A stretch of 64,000 bases of DNA from Methanococcoides sp052057775. GTDB lineage: Archaea > Halobacteriota > Methanosarcinia > Methanosarcinales > Methanosarcinaceae. Position 1 is the first letter of the stretch. Every line of letters starts with the position of its first letter. Below are positions 18,292 to 27,682 of the stretch, in pieces. Under the pieces are notes generated by a model, which saw nothing but the letters and a program-made list of their open reading frames with translations, was not told where the DNA came from and did not search any database. The translations under genes and the position numbers were made by a program. The stretch lies in assembly GCF_052057775.1 (NCBI RefSeq), contig NZ_CP195121.1:1860001-1924000 (forward strand), in the 5' to 3' direction.

Positions 18292-18570
18292 TCAGCCATT
18301 TGCAACAAGTTTTTTCCATTGATTCAAGCGTTCTCTAACATGTGCGTTAAGAGTAAAAGGCTTATCTTTCTCCGCATTTTTCTTCATATAATGCAACGTA
18401 CCCTTAGAGAATCCCATTTTCTTCCATTCAGAATAAGAAATATCAATTATCTTCTTCCTCAACAGACCATCATCTGAGTGATTTAGATACCCATAGAGAG
18501 GAGATCGTTGTAGGTTGACATAAACCCATACCCCTAAACATCCAAGAGGCTGAATGAGCCCATATATCAA
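18292..18570 (-). pseudogene. cas1-like C-terminal remnant
   Basis: A 92-codon frame whose last ~60 residues (LLRKKIIDISYSEWKKMGFS, KGTLHYMKKNAEKDKPFTLN, AHVRERLNQW) look like the C-terminal tail I associate with certain archaeal Cas1 proteins. The first ~25 residues look non-coding, so the gene is cut at its 5' end. It lies 2.7 kb upstream (in minus-strand sense) of the central cas1 remnant, so the two pieces are not in gene order. They must come from a rearrangement or from two copies. The assignment rests on memory of the family, hence moderate confidence. Confidence 0.45.
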
Positions 18571-18738
18571 CTCACAGACATATCAAGATTTACAATATCA
18601 TTTAGACTGATATCTGGTCTGAGATAGCATCTTACTCGAAAAAGATTTTGTAATTAAAAGTAATGGCTTGATGAGAAATTTTAGTATTAAATTATTTGTA
18701 AGAGTGAAGTTCTGTGAGTGGAAAAAGGAAGTGGATCA

Positions 18739-18921
18739 TTAACATCTCTTCCTCATTAGCAGATGAACTCCAGCCAATATCAGGACCAAAGATGCTGCTG
18801 AGATCCATGGTATTCCCCTGTCTTCTAGTTGTGTCTCCTCATCTTCGACTGACGAAGCATTCTCCTCCAGTGTTTTTACACTGTCTTGTATGGATATAGT
18901 TTCAGCTTCATAAACATGGTA
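18739..18921 (-). pseudogene. C-terminal end of a membrane-anchored surface protein
   Basis: On the minus strand 60 codons are open from an in-frame TGA to TAA at 18739, without a usable start codon. They read an acidic stalk (KTLEENASSVEDEETQLED), a membrane helix (GIPWISAASLVLILAGVHLL) and a short basic end (MRKRC). This is the usual end of archaeal S-layer-type proteins. The ectodomain is missing, so it is a remnant within the decayed patch. Confidence 0.5.
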
Positions 18922-19036
18922 TCAACCAAAACTTGCTTTGATATTCGATACATTTTTATTGAATATTATTTAATGAGTATATTGTAAAATTTGCAAGCAA
19001 TGCAAGTTGAACCAACTTGAAAAGGAGAGAATAATA

Positions 19037-19213
19037 ATGGTAGCTGTAGTTAACAGAGACGAATGCGTAGGATGCGGAGTATGTGTAGATGACTGCCCTG
19101 CTGAAGCAATTTCAATGGACGGCGAGAACATCGCTGTAGTAGATGCAGACAAATGTACCGAATGTGGTATCTGTGTGGACTCCTGTCCATCAGAAGCAAT
19201 TTCAATGGAATAA
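19037..19213 (+). CDS. 2[4Fe-4S] ferredoxin
   Basis: 58-residue electron carrier with two classical cluster motifs, CVGCGVCVDDCPAEAI and CTECGICVDSCPSEAI, as in clostridial-type ferredoxins. The frame is open from 19007, but AAGGAGAG sits seven bases before ATG 19037, which gives the usual N-terminus MVAVVNRDEC. Such ferredoxins carry low-potential electrons for CO dehydrogenase, heterodisulfide reductase or 2-oxoacid oxidoreductases (for example the IOR encoded at 31546). It is monocistronic. Confidence 0.96.
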   Translation: MVAVVNRDECVGCGVCVDDCPAEAISMDGENIAVVDADKCTECGICVDSCPSEAISME

Positions 19214-19516
19214 ACAGATTTATTCCATTTATCTTTCTATTTTTCATATTCAATAATAACCTGATTTTCTGTTTTCCATTCACCTGTAATTGACCTGCAT
19301 CAATTCATCGGTCTTGCTTATACTGATGATATTTCATAAACTGTTAACAGCGATTGGTCCGGTTCTTAGATCCCTATTCTGAATTGAACGAAGGAACATA
19401 TCCCAAACTTTTAATCTCTGTTTAACCTAATTTAATCCAACCGAATCGAATCAAATCAAATCAAATCTAAAAATATAACAATTGAACCATTTACTCTAAA
19501 AAAGAGGAAGATAATA
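19214..19516. other. Intergenic, AT-rich, with AATCA microsatellite
   Basis: 303 bases between the ferredoxin and the GNAT gene. It contains an AATCA/AAATC pentamer run near 19440-19467. A TATA-like TAAAAATATAAC at ~19467-19478 could drive the GNAT gene, whose AGAGGAAG ribosome site precedes ATG 19517. No gene seen. Confidence 0.45.
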
Positions 19517-20131
19517 ATGAACATTTCAATACGTCCGGAAGCTGAAAGCGACTTTAGAATTGTGGAAAATATGACAAGGGAAGCATTCTGGGACCTGTAT
19601 AAGCCGGGATGTGTTGAACATCTTGTTTTGCACAACATGAGAGGATCACCTGATTTTGTGAAGGAACTGGATTATGTTGCATGTGACGGGGACGAGATCG
19701 TAGGCAACATTGTCTATACAAAAGCAAAAGTAATCAATGACGAGAACGAGGAATTTGAAGTCCTGTGCATGGGACCGATAGGAGTATTGCCTTCATATCA
19801 AAAAAAGGGGATCGGCTCATTGTTAATGAACCACTCGATCGAAAAAGCAAGGAAATTGGGCTATAAAGCCGTATTCATTTTTGGGAATCCGGAATACTAT
19901 AGCAGGTTCGGTTTCACAAATGCCCGAGAATACAAAGTTCAGACATCTACCGGTGAGAACTTCGATGCTTTCATGGCACTGGAACTCTACAAAGGAAGCC
20001 TGAGTGAGATATCAGGTAAATTTTTCGCATCAGATTCCTTTGAGGTCACTGAGGAAGAGGTCGAAGAATTCGAAAAGGAGTTTCCGTATAAAGAGAAACA
20101 TGTTACGGACACTCAATTGTTTGGTGAATGA
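19517..20131 (+). CDS. GNAT-family N-acetyltransferase
   Basis: 204 residues. The acetyl-CoA loop is in LCMGPIGVLPSYQKKGIGSL (motif A, V-x-P-x-x-Q-x-x-G-I-G), followed by LMNHSIEKARKLGYKAVFIF and the Y-x-x-F-G-F motif YYSRFGFTNA of the YhbS-like subgroup. An acidic C-terminal tail extends the domain. Substrate unknown. It is transcribed convergently with the large histidine kinase. Start ATG 19517 behind AGAGGAAG. Confidence 0.9.
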   Translation: MNISIRPEAESDFRIVENMTREAFWDLYKPGCVEHLVLHNMRGSPDFVKELDYVACDGDEIVGNIVYTKAKVINDENEEFEVLCMGPIGVLPSYQKKGIGSLLMNHSIEKARKLGYKAVFIFGNPEYYSRFGFTNAREYKVQTSTGENFDAFMALELYKGSLSEISGKFFASDSFEVTEEEVEEFEKEFPYKEKHVTDTQLFGE

Positions 20132-20209
20132 CTTCAATGCACAGGCTTGAGATCCATATCAGGATCGTTCGTTCAGTTTGCAGGGGATTTCCACAGGACA
20201 AAAATATGA

Positions 20210-22465
20210 TCACTCATAGAACATAGGTATAGTAAAGGCAAAATTACTGCCTTTTCCTACTTCTGACTCAACCCAGATCCGGCCACCATGCATTTCGACG
20301 AAATGTTTGACAATAGCAAGTCCAAGCCCGGTTCCCGGCTGCTCCCTGGATTCAAATTTACCAAGCTGATTAAAAGGCTGGAATAATTTGCTCTGGTCTT
20401 CTTTTGATATTCCTATACCCGTGTCCGTAACACTGACCTGCACCTCGTTTCCTACAAGCTGGACACTAACTGAGATAAAACCATTTTCAGGTGTGAACTT
20501 GATGGCATTGCTCACCAGGTTGAAAAGGATCTGCTTGAACCTTGTTCTGTCAACTCTTATATTTTTCAGATCTTCAGAAACATCATACAGAATACCAATG
20601 TTCTTGTCTGAAGATTGAGGAGCCAATCCGGCCTTTACCTCATATATTACATCAGAAACAGGGAACTCCTCTATGTGAAGTTCCATCTTTCCGGATTCTA
20701 CTTTTGAAATATCAAGGATATCGTTAATAAGTTCCAGCAGATGTTTACCACTTTTAGAGATATTGTCTGTATATCTGAATTGCTTTTCATTAAGCGGACC
20801 AAAAGATTCTGTCAATAGTATGTCTGAAAACCCTATTACTGAATTTAGGGGAGTTCTCAGCTCATGGCTCATACTGGCAAGGAACTCGCTCTTGGACCTA
20901 TTGGCTGACTCTGCTTCCATTTTAGCATTAACAAGTTCCGCCTCTGCTTTTTTGCGGTCAGTGATGTCGTGAACTATCGAGAAAAGGAGCTTTTTATCAT
21001 TGATTATTATTGGACAACTATATACCTCAACACTGCGCATTTTCCCGCTGGACAAACGGTGGATGAAGACAAATTGATTTTTCTTTTCAATTCTTGCATT
21101 TTCCATCTCTTCGAAAACCTGCTCTTTTGACAACATGTTAATATCAGTTATCTTCATGTGCATGAACTCCTCTCTGCTATAGCTATAATAAGAGCATGCA
21201 GAAGGGTTTGCATCCACTATGTTTCCGGAGTCAGGGTCGATCAGGAGCATCACAGCGCTGTTATCCTGGAACAGGGCACGATATTTCCCCTCACTTTCCT
21301 GAAGCATTATCTCTGTTCTTTTTCTTTTACTAATATCCCGGGCTGTACTGAGTATGGCTTTTTTGCCTGCATATTCAATTACCTTTGCACTGGTCTCGGT
21401 TGGAATAGTTGTGCCATTCTTTCGAACATGTACTATCTCGAATATGGCATTTCCTTTATTCAGCAGTTCATTTATTCTTCCTGCAAGTTTATCTATATCT
21501 TCTTTGGAGATGATATCCCGGGCCTTTAGCCCCATCATTTCTTCATGAGAGTAACCTAAATTCTCACATGTTACCCCGTTAACCTCAAGGAAATTGCCTT
21601 CAAGGTCATTGATAAATATGCTATCATTAGCACTCTCGAACAGATTCCTGAACTTCTGCTCTGATTCTTTCAGCAATATCTCATGTTCCTGACGTTCAGT
21701 GATGTCACGGGCTATTACCAGAATAGCCGGGTTATTCTGGTAATCTATTAAACGTAAACTTGCTTCATACGGGAATTCAGAACCATCCTTTCTGATGGCG
21801 ATCGCTTGAAAATACGAATACATTCCATCTGCCAGATCGTCACTTATACCGGCAATTCGTGATCTGCAATCATCAGTGGTAAGATCCGGGATAGACATCT
21901 GAAGCAGTTCATCCCTGCTATAACCAAGATATAAGGACGCTCTTTGGTTGACTTCTAAGATATTAAAATCGAGATCCTGTATAAATATAGCATCGAGAGT
22001 ATTGTTGAATATAGCATTGAACTTTCGTTCAGACTCTTCAAGACGCTTTTCAGTCAATTTGCTTTCAGTAACATCTTCTATCTGAACCACGAAATACAAT
22101 ATTTCTTCATATTGATTTCTGAAAGGATAGACGACCAGCTTTGCCCATATTAAGCCACCACTCTTGTGGACATATCTGTTATCAGTTCTATAAACATCAA
22201 GGTCTCCGACCAGGATCCTATTCAAGCCACAGATATTCCTTTCAAGATCATGCGGATGTGTTACTTTTTCGAGATCCGATCCTAATATATCTGATTCAGA
22301 GTAGCCAAGCATTTTACAAAAAAAGGGATTGACATTGAGCCATTTTCCTTTCGGGCTTAAAAAAGCCACACCTATGGGACTATGTTCAAAAAACTCTAAT
22401 GATATACATCCATCTTTGGAAAAAGGATCATTATCGATATTATATTCAATATCACAATTCACCAA
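20210..22465 (-). CDS. Multi-PAS sensor histidine kinase
   Basis: 751 residues, no membrane helix, so cytosolic. Four PAS/PAC units in a row: ~20-140, ~145-262, ~268-385 and ~390-505, with PAC ends such as VIARDITERQE and ILSTARDISKRK. A HisKA dimerisation helix has the phospho-acceptor His in FLASMSHELRTPLNSVIGFS (~525-545). The HATPase has NAIKFTPENG (N box), DTGIGISKED and GTGLGLAIVKHFVEMHGG. No regulator gene is adjacent, so it is an orphan, as is common in Methanosarcinales. Signals sensed by the PAS units cannot be deduced. Confidence 0.93.
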   Translation of the reverse strand: MVNCDIEYNIDNDPFSKDGCISLEFFEHSPIGVAFLSPKGKWLNVNPFFCKMLGYSESDILGSDLEKVTHPHDLERNICGLNRILVGDLDVYRTDNRYVHKSGGLIWAKLVVYPFRNQYEEILYFVVQIEDVTESKLTEKRLEESERKFNAIFNNTLDAIFIQDLDFNILEVNQRASLYLGYSRDELLQMSIPDLTTDDCRSRIAGISDDLADGMYSYFQAIAIRKDGSEFPYEASLRLIDYQNNPAILVIARDITERQEHEILLKESEQKFRNLFESANDSIFINDLEGNFLEVNGVTCENLGYSHEEMMGLKARDIISKEDIDKLAGRINELLNKGNAIFEIVHVRKNGTTIPTETSAKVIEYAGKKAILSTARDISKRKRTEIMLQESEGKYRALFQDNSAVMLLIDPDSGNIVDANPSACSYYSYSREEFMHMKITDINMLSKEQVFEEMENARIEKKNQFVFIHRLSSGKMRSVEVYSCPIIINDKKLLFSIVHDITDRKKAEAELVNAKMEAESANRSKSEFLASMSHELRTPLNSVIGFSDILLTESFGPLNEKQFRYTDNISKSGKHLLELINDILDISKVESGKMELHIEEFPVSDVIYEVKAGLAPQSSDKNIGILYDVSEDLKNIRVDRTRFKQILFNLVSNAIKFTPENGFISVSVQLVGNEVQVSVTDTGIGISKEDQSKLFQPFNQLGKFESREQPGTGLGLAIVKHFVEMHGGRIWVESEVGKGSNFAFTIPMFYE

Positions 22466-22812
22466 AACACCACTGATCAGATTTGTATTAGTAAAATACT
22501 ATCATTAATACAAAACATTTCCTCTTATTGGATCATACCTGGATATATAAGGTATTTTAAAAATTATTAAAATGTCTTGGCAAGGATATCTGCACATTTT
22601 CACAGAGGTTTCTATTGCTCACACAAAAAGTTATCATTTTTTATGATATATATATAAACAAAATTATTTTATTAGTTATTTTTTAAAATTAAGAATTATT
22701 AAAGAATTAGATAATCTGTTAAATAATCAAATCATAGCATTTTATATACAACCATAAATGATACTAATTATCTCATAGATGCACAAGTTTATTCAAACAC
22801 TTATATGGGAAT
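22466..22812. other. Divergent promoter region between two kinase genes
   Basis: 347 strongly AT-rich bases between the divergent kinases. Many TATA-like runs (for example near 22645-22670 and 22740). CACTTATATGGG just before ATG 22813 is too close to act as TATA for that start, so the true start or promoter is uncertain. No gene seen. Confidence 0.45.
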
Positions 22813-24453
22813 ATGGAGGGGTCATATCTGGATGGAAGTAACATAATCCAACATGAATTTGCTGTAGAGGAATTACGCAAGGATACTGCTGAAATCTTTA
22901 TGGACCCGGATGCCTTAAGTCCAATTTTTGAAGATATTCCCGTAAGTATGATCCTGTTCGATCAGGACGTAAAAGTCGAATACATAAATCGTGCTGCCGC
23001 TATTGCACTGGGTAATGAGAAAGAGACAAGCATCGGCCTTCGGGGAGGTGAACTTTTCAGATGCATAAATTCATTCAAGGGAGAAGGCTGCGGTAAGAAC
23101 AAAGAATGCCTGGAATGTGCCATCCGAAATTCCATAATACACACTTTCAAGACCGGTGAAACCGTTTACAAGAAAGATCATGAAATAGAGATCATATCCG
23201 GCGAACGATCTGTTATACTTGATGTTTTAATTTCAACAAAATTAATAAAGCAGAATAAAGGGTCTTATGTATTACTGGCTGCGGATAATATTACTGAAAA
23301 GAAGAAAAACAGTAATGCTTTCGAAGAAGCACTGCGAAGGCAGATGTCACTTGAAGATATCATAAACAACAGTTCTACAATGGTCTTCCTGTGGAAGGCA
23401 GAAGATCTCTGGCCTGCAGAATATGCTTCTGAGAATGTGTCAAAGATCGGTTATTCCGCCCAGGACTTCGTGAATGGACGAATCAATTATGGTGAACTTG
23501 TCCATCCTGATGATTATCAAATGGTCAGGGATACACTTGCAGCAAAGTGTGAGGATGGCAGTGATAACTATACCTCGGAATACCGTCTGGTTACAAAGGA
23601 CGGAAAGATATTATGGGTAAGTGAGAAGACCTTTATCCAGAGGGACAGGTATGGAAAAGCAACTCATTTCGAGGGAATTGTCCAGGATATTACCGAGCGT
23701 AAGCAGGCTGAGGAGGCAATCGTACGTGCCAAGATCGCTGCAGAAGCTGCCAACACGGCCAAGACACAATTCATCTCTAACATAAGCCATGAACTGAGAA
23801 CTCCCCTTACATTGATCATCGGATTCTCTGATCTGCTTTTCAGTGAAGATTACGGTTCCCTGAACGAACAGCAGAAAAAGTACCTCCACACAGTTATGAA
23901 CAATGGAAATCACCTTTTGAAGCTGATCAACAATCTTCTGGATTTCTCTAACATTGAAAACGGGGATATGAAGCTTCATGTCAACGAATTCCGGGTATCA
24001 GATGCTATTGATGAGATCAAATCATTGATGATACCTCTTTCAAAGAAGAAGGGTATTGACCTGAAATTCAACATCGATATTGAAAAACCTGTTATTAAAG
24101 CAGACATCATGAAATTCAAACAGATCCTCTACAATCTGGTCAGCAACTCCATCAAGTTCACAGGTCAGGGAGGAAAGGTGACCATTGGCGGCAAGATATC
24201 TGACAGGACTGTTGACCTGTTCGTAAAGGACCTTGGAATCGGGATTTCACCGGAGGATCAGGAAAAAGTGTTCAACCCCTTCTTCCAGGTGGATTCATCA
24301 AGCTCAAGAGAATATGGTGGAACCGGACTTGGACTAACTCTCGTCAAGAAATTTGTTGAGATGCATGGTGGAAAGGTCTGGGTCGAAAGCGAACCTGGAA
24401 AGGGAAGCACATTTGGGTTCAGCATACCAGCTGATCCTGAGAAACTCTGTTGA
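22813..24453 (+). CDS. PAS sensor histidine kinase with Cys-rich PAS
   Basis: 546 residues, cytosolic. PAS 1 (~40-155) contains a cysteine group, RCINSF-x6-CGKNKECLECAIRN, a PAS variant frequent in methanogens and anaerobes that may hold a redox cofactor. PAS 2 (~190-295) ends IVQDITERKQAEEA. The HisKA His is in ISNISHELRTPLTLIIGFSD; the HATPase has NSIKFTGQGG, DLGIGISPED and GTGLGLTLVKKF. The last ~75 residues closely match the partial kinase at 1-228. Orphan kinase; no adjacent response regulator. The start is uncertain because GGAGGGG lies inside the first codons. Confidence 0.92.
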   Translation: MEGSYLDGSNIIQHEFAVEELRKDTAEIFMDPDALSPIFEDIPVSMILFDQDVKVEYINRAAAIALGNEKETSIGLRGGELFRCINSFKGEGCGKNKECLECAIRNSIIHTFKTGETVYKKDHEIEIISGERSVILDVLISTKLIKQNKGSYVLLAADNITEKKKNSNAFEEALRRQMSLEDIINNSSTMVFLWKAEDLWPAEYASENVSKIGYSAQDFVNGRINYGELVHPDDYQMVRDTLAAKCEDGSDNYTSEYRLVTKDGKILWVSEKTFIQRDRYGKATHFEGIVQDITERKQAEEAIVRAKIAAEAANTAKTQFISNISHELRTPLTLIIGFSDLLFSEDYGSLNEQQKKYLHTVMNNGNHLLKLINNLLDFSNIENGDMKLHVNEFRVSDAIDEIKSLMIPLSKKKGIDLKFNIDIEKPVIKADIMKFKQILYNLVSNSIKFTGQGGKVTIGGKISDRTVDLFVKDLGIGISPEDQEKVFNPFFQVDSSSSREYGGTGLGLTLVKKFVEMHGGKVWVESEPGKGSTFGFSIPADPEKLC

Positions 24454-24604
24454 TCCGGGATAAGCCAGGGAGTAATGGGCACATAAATTTTTGCAGAGTT
24501 GGCCGGGACTAAGAATACCTATATTTATTTTGAGACCCAAAATTAGACTATAAATGCATTATAGAGTTCAACAGACTCTAATAATGCAAACGGGGATTGG
24601 GTAT

Positions 24605-25636
24605 ATGCAGAAAATGCTGCTGGTATTGCTCGGAGTGCTTCTACTGATCACAGCAACCTCTAATGTCAATGCTGAGGGCATTCCTCCCAACATTGACGAG
24701 CTGCTGGATGACTACTACGATGTTTCAGGAGAACCACAGTTATCGGGTTCTGTAATGGGGGATGATGAATTTGAAAATGGGGAGACATCAAAGATATTCA
24801 TCCAGCTTGTGAATAACGGTCAGATAGGTCCCTTTGAAACTGAAAAGATACCGATAGGACCGAATGGATCCATTGATGCCGGCAAAGAAATGGATCTGGA
24901 ATACGATATCACCACAGCATTAAATATCCACGCCACCCTGGAAAATGAGGTTAGGGCACCGATAAGGGTTTACAACGATCCTCAGCAGATCGGATATCTC
25001 AGGAGTGGTGAGATAACACTGCCACTGGAATTCGATATAGAGATCTTCAGTAATGCCCCTTCCGGAACATATGAACTCACACTGAACCTGACCTATCAAT
25101 ATCAGAGTGATGTTAAAGTCGAAGGGCATCCGGAACAGATAGTTGATTATTGGTATGTCACGAAACACCAGACACTTCCTGTTTACATTGAAGTGAAAAA
25201 AAGGGCGGATATTACCGTTAAGGATGTCAGGTCCGAACTGATACCGGATGAAAAAGGTTTCCTGTACGTCACATACACGAACGTGGGGAATGAAGTGGCA
25301 GAGGATGCAGTTGCCAGAATAATGGTATCAGATCCATTCAGCACCACTGATGATGAGGCATTTCTGGGCAGACTTGAACCAGGTGATTCATACCAGGCAG
25401 TGTACAGTATTGAAGTGGAAAGTGATGCACTGCCAAAAACCTATGGGATCGACACAGAGGTGAAATACAGGGACAGCCACGGTGATACACGGATATCTGA
25501 TGAAATTAAAGTTTCAGCAACAGTGGATGAACCGGATGAAGATCTGATGTCGGTTGGTTATCTGTTTGCTATCATAATGGCAGGGATGGCTGTCGTGTAC
25601 CTTCGCACCAGACGGGGTAAAGAAAATACCCGGTAA
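24605..25636 (+). CDS. COG1361-type secreted, C-terminally anchored protein (1)
   Basis: About 343 residues from ATG 24605, which begins a signal peptide (KMLLVLLGVLLLITATSNVNA). The frame opens at 24554, but that start adds a hydrophilic stretch before the signal. The ectodomain has Ig/NEW3-like repeats of the COG1361 S-layer class (FIQLVNNGQIGPFE; KGFLYVTYTNVGNEVAEDAV). A single C-terminal helix (LFAIIMAGMAVVYL) with a basic end anchors it. First gene of a four-gene operon with a paralogue, an ABC ATPase and an ABC-2 permease. It is probably an extracytoplasmic partner or cargo of that exporter. Confidence 0.82.
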   Translation: MQKMLLVLLGVLLLITATSNVNAEGIPPNIDELLDDYYDVSGEPQLSGSVMGDDEFENGETSKIFIQLVNNGQIGPFETEKIPIGPNGSIDAGKEMDLEYDITTALNIHATLENEVRAPIRVYNDPQQIGYLRSGEITLPLEFDIEIFSNAPSGTYELTLNLTYQYQSDVKVEGHPEQIVDYWYVTKHQTLPVYIEVKKRADITVKDVRSELIPDEKGFLYVTYTNVGNEVAEDAVARIMVSDPFSTTDDEAFLGRLEPGDSYQAVYSIEVESDALPKTYGIDTEVKYRDSHGDTRISDEIKVSATVDEPDEDLMSVGYLFAIIMAGMAVVYLRTRRGKENTR

Positions 25637-25695
25637 ACTGCCTCCTAAGGTTACTTTATATATGTCCAGTTGAAAATTGTACATGGGGTACTGTC

Positions 25696-26742
25696 ATGAA
25701 ACGGGTATTTGCACTTGTAATGCTGCTTTTAGTGATGTCTGCAGTTCAAGCTCATGGAGAATCGGCCCCTACTAATATATGGACATTCAATGATGATTAT
25801 TTTACTGTTTACGGCAGTCCTGAGATGGTGGTCAGCATCGTCGGAAGCCCTGAATACGACAGGGGTGAATCCCCTACTATTTTAATACAGGTCATGAACC
25901 AGGGTAAGATCCTTGGATTTGAATCCGAGAACGAGCCGGAAGATGCAAATGAGATCGCATTATCAGCAATAGAGCAGGAGATGGAATACGGCATCACCAC
26001 AGCCGTTGGTGTGATAGCCTCCATATCAGCAAACGGTGCACCACTGGATATAAAGACACCTCCACAGAGTGCAGGAACCCTGATCTCAGGTCAGGTATCC
26101 CAGCCCCTGCAGTTCGAGATAAAACTATGGGAGAGTGCGACAGCCGGGACGTATCCTCTGGAAGTGAACCTTTCCTACCAGTTCCAGGAAGATGTACAGG
26201 TTGAAGGAGATGTGACCACCAATGAAATAGACCGGAATATATTGTATAAGAATGTGAATGAAAACCACACTGTCTTCGTTGTCATCAGAGAAGAAGCAGA
26301 TTTTCAGGTAACTGAAGTTGACAGCGAACTTTTGCCCGGAAGTTCTGGGATCCTCAGCATAAAGTTCAACAATACCGGTGAAGAAACCGCTTTCAGAGCT
26401 ACTGCCAGATTGAGGCTCTCAGATCCCTTAAGCAGTACTGACTATACAGCTTTCCTTGGGGATATGGAACCAGGTGATGAGGTCCAGGCCATGTTCAATA
26501 TTGATGTGGACCCGGATGCCACTACCAAGACATATTCCATCAAAGCCGAGATCGAATATGAGGACCATGAAGGAAAAACAAAGGTATCGGATACGATCTA
26601 TGTGCCTGCACAGGTTGGGGAAAGCGAAGACAGCGGTGCAATATACCAGAACCCTCTCCTGCTGGGCGGAGGTCTACTGATCCTGGCAGCTCTGGCATAT
26701 GTTTACATGAAGCAACGTAAAAGCAGGGGTAACAATGACTGA
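25696..26742 (+). CDS. COG1361-type secreted, C-terminally anchored protein (2)
   Basis: 348 residues, paralogue of the preceding gene throughout. Signal peptide (FALVMLLLVMSAVQAHG), the same opening motif (YGSPEMVVSIVGSPEYDRGE), Ig-like repeats (SGILSIKFNNTGEETAFRAT), and a C-terminal membrane helix (LLLGGGLLILAALAYVYM) with a KQRKSRG tail. It follows the first gene by 59 bases and overlaps the ATPase gene start by 8 bases (26735-26742), so translation is coupled to the ABC transporter. Exact role unknown; a heterodimeric ectodomain serving the exporter is the simplest reading. Confidence 0.82.
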   Translation: MKRVFALVMLLLVMSAVQAHGESAPTNIWTFNDDYFTVYGSPEMVVSIVGSPEYDRGESPTILIQVMNQGKILGFESENEPEDANEIALSAIEQEMEYGITTAVGVIASISANGAPLDIKTPPQSAGTLISGQVSQPLQFEIKLWESATAGTYPLEVNLSYQFQEDVQVEGDVTTNEIDRNILYKNVNENHTVFVVIREEADFQVTEVDSELLPGSSGILSIKFNNTGEETAFRATARLRLSDPLSSTDYTAFLGDMEPGDEVQAMFNIDVDPDATTKTYSIKAEIEYEDHEGKTKVSDTIYVPAQVGESEDSGAIYQNPLLLGGGLLILAALAYVYMKQRKSRGNND

Positions 26743-27679
26743 TGACGGCGTCATCACCGTGGAGGGTCTGAGCAAACAATATGATGGATTCAAGGCTGTA
26801 GATGATGTTTCATTTGAGATCAAAAGAGGAGAGATATTTGGTCTGCTCGGTCCGAATGGTGCAGGAAAGTCCACCATCATATCGATTCTTTGTTGCCTGC
26901 TGGAACCGACTTCAGGCAAAGTGACCATCGATGGGCTGGATGTGGAAAATAATGCTGCTGACATTAAAAGGATCATTGGTGTCGTACCTCAGGAGATCAG
27001 CCTCTATTACACATTAACAGCCAGGGAAAACCTTGCGTTCTATGCTAAAATATACGGCCTGTCTGGCAAGGAAATGAAAAACAGGATAGACGAACTGCTG
27101 GAAATGGTGGGACTTACAGCCAGAGCAGATGACAGGGTGGAAGGTTATTCGGGAGGTATGAAACGCAGGATAAACATTGCTGTTGCATTGCTGCATAACC
27201 CCAGAATACTATTTCTTGATGAACCGTCCACAGGCGTTGATCCCCAGAGCCGTAAAAGGATATATGACACCATACGGGACCTTAACCGGCAGGGGATGAC
27301 CGTACTGCTGACCACGCATCAGATGGAAGATGCAGAGAAATTGTGTCATCGTATTGCCATAGTGGATAAAGGAAAGCTCATTGCACTGGATTCCCTGGAC
27401 GGTCTGTTGAAAATGGTCGGTGAAACGGATATTGTTCACGTGACAGCAAAGGAGATACCCACAGAAGCTGTAGATATAATTAAAAAGATCGACAAAGTCC
27501 AAAAGGTTTCACTGGATGAAGGTAATATGACCATCCAGCTGGTACATGGCAGGGAATTGTTAGCTGGAATAATCGATACACTGATGGATTCAGGAGCAAA
27601 GGTAGAATCCATTCAGATAAAAGAACCCGATCTTGAGACATTGTTCCTCCATCTGACAGGTACCCGGTTGAGGAGGTAA
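26735..27679 (+). CDS. ABC-2 type transporter ATP-binding protein
   Basis: 314 residues. Walker A GPNGAGKST, Q-loop VVPQEISLY, ABC signature YSGGMKRRINIAVAL, Walker B ILFLDEPSTGVDP and the switch His in LLTTHQMEDAE. The C-terminal ~80 residues form the regulatory extension usual for DrrA/NatA-type exporters. It is coupled to the upstream gene by an 8-base overlap and followed after 3 bases by the permease. Energises export; the substrate is unknown. Confidence 0.96.
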   Translation: MTDDGVITVEGLSKQYDGFKAVDDVSFEIKRGEIFGLLGPNGAGKSTIISILCCLLEPTSGKVTIDGLDVENNAADIKRIIGVVPQEISLYYTLTARENLAFYAKIYGLSGKEMKNRIDELLEMVGLTARADDRVEGYSGGMKRRINIAVALLHNPRILFLDEPSTGVDPQSRKRIYDTIRDLNRQGMTVLLTTHQMEDAEKLCHRIAIVDKGKLIALDSLDGLLKMVGETDIVHVTAKEIPTEAVDIIKKIDKVQKVSLDEGNMTIQLVHGRELLAGIIDTLMDSGAKVESIQIKEPDLETLFLHLTGTRLRR

Positions 27680-27682
27680 AAG

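Noticed and set aside
14964..18300. Search for a CRISPR array beside the cas1 remnants
   Set aside because: No 25-40 base repeat with regular spacers on either strand; the ACGACA cluster is too short and too tightly spaced.
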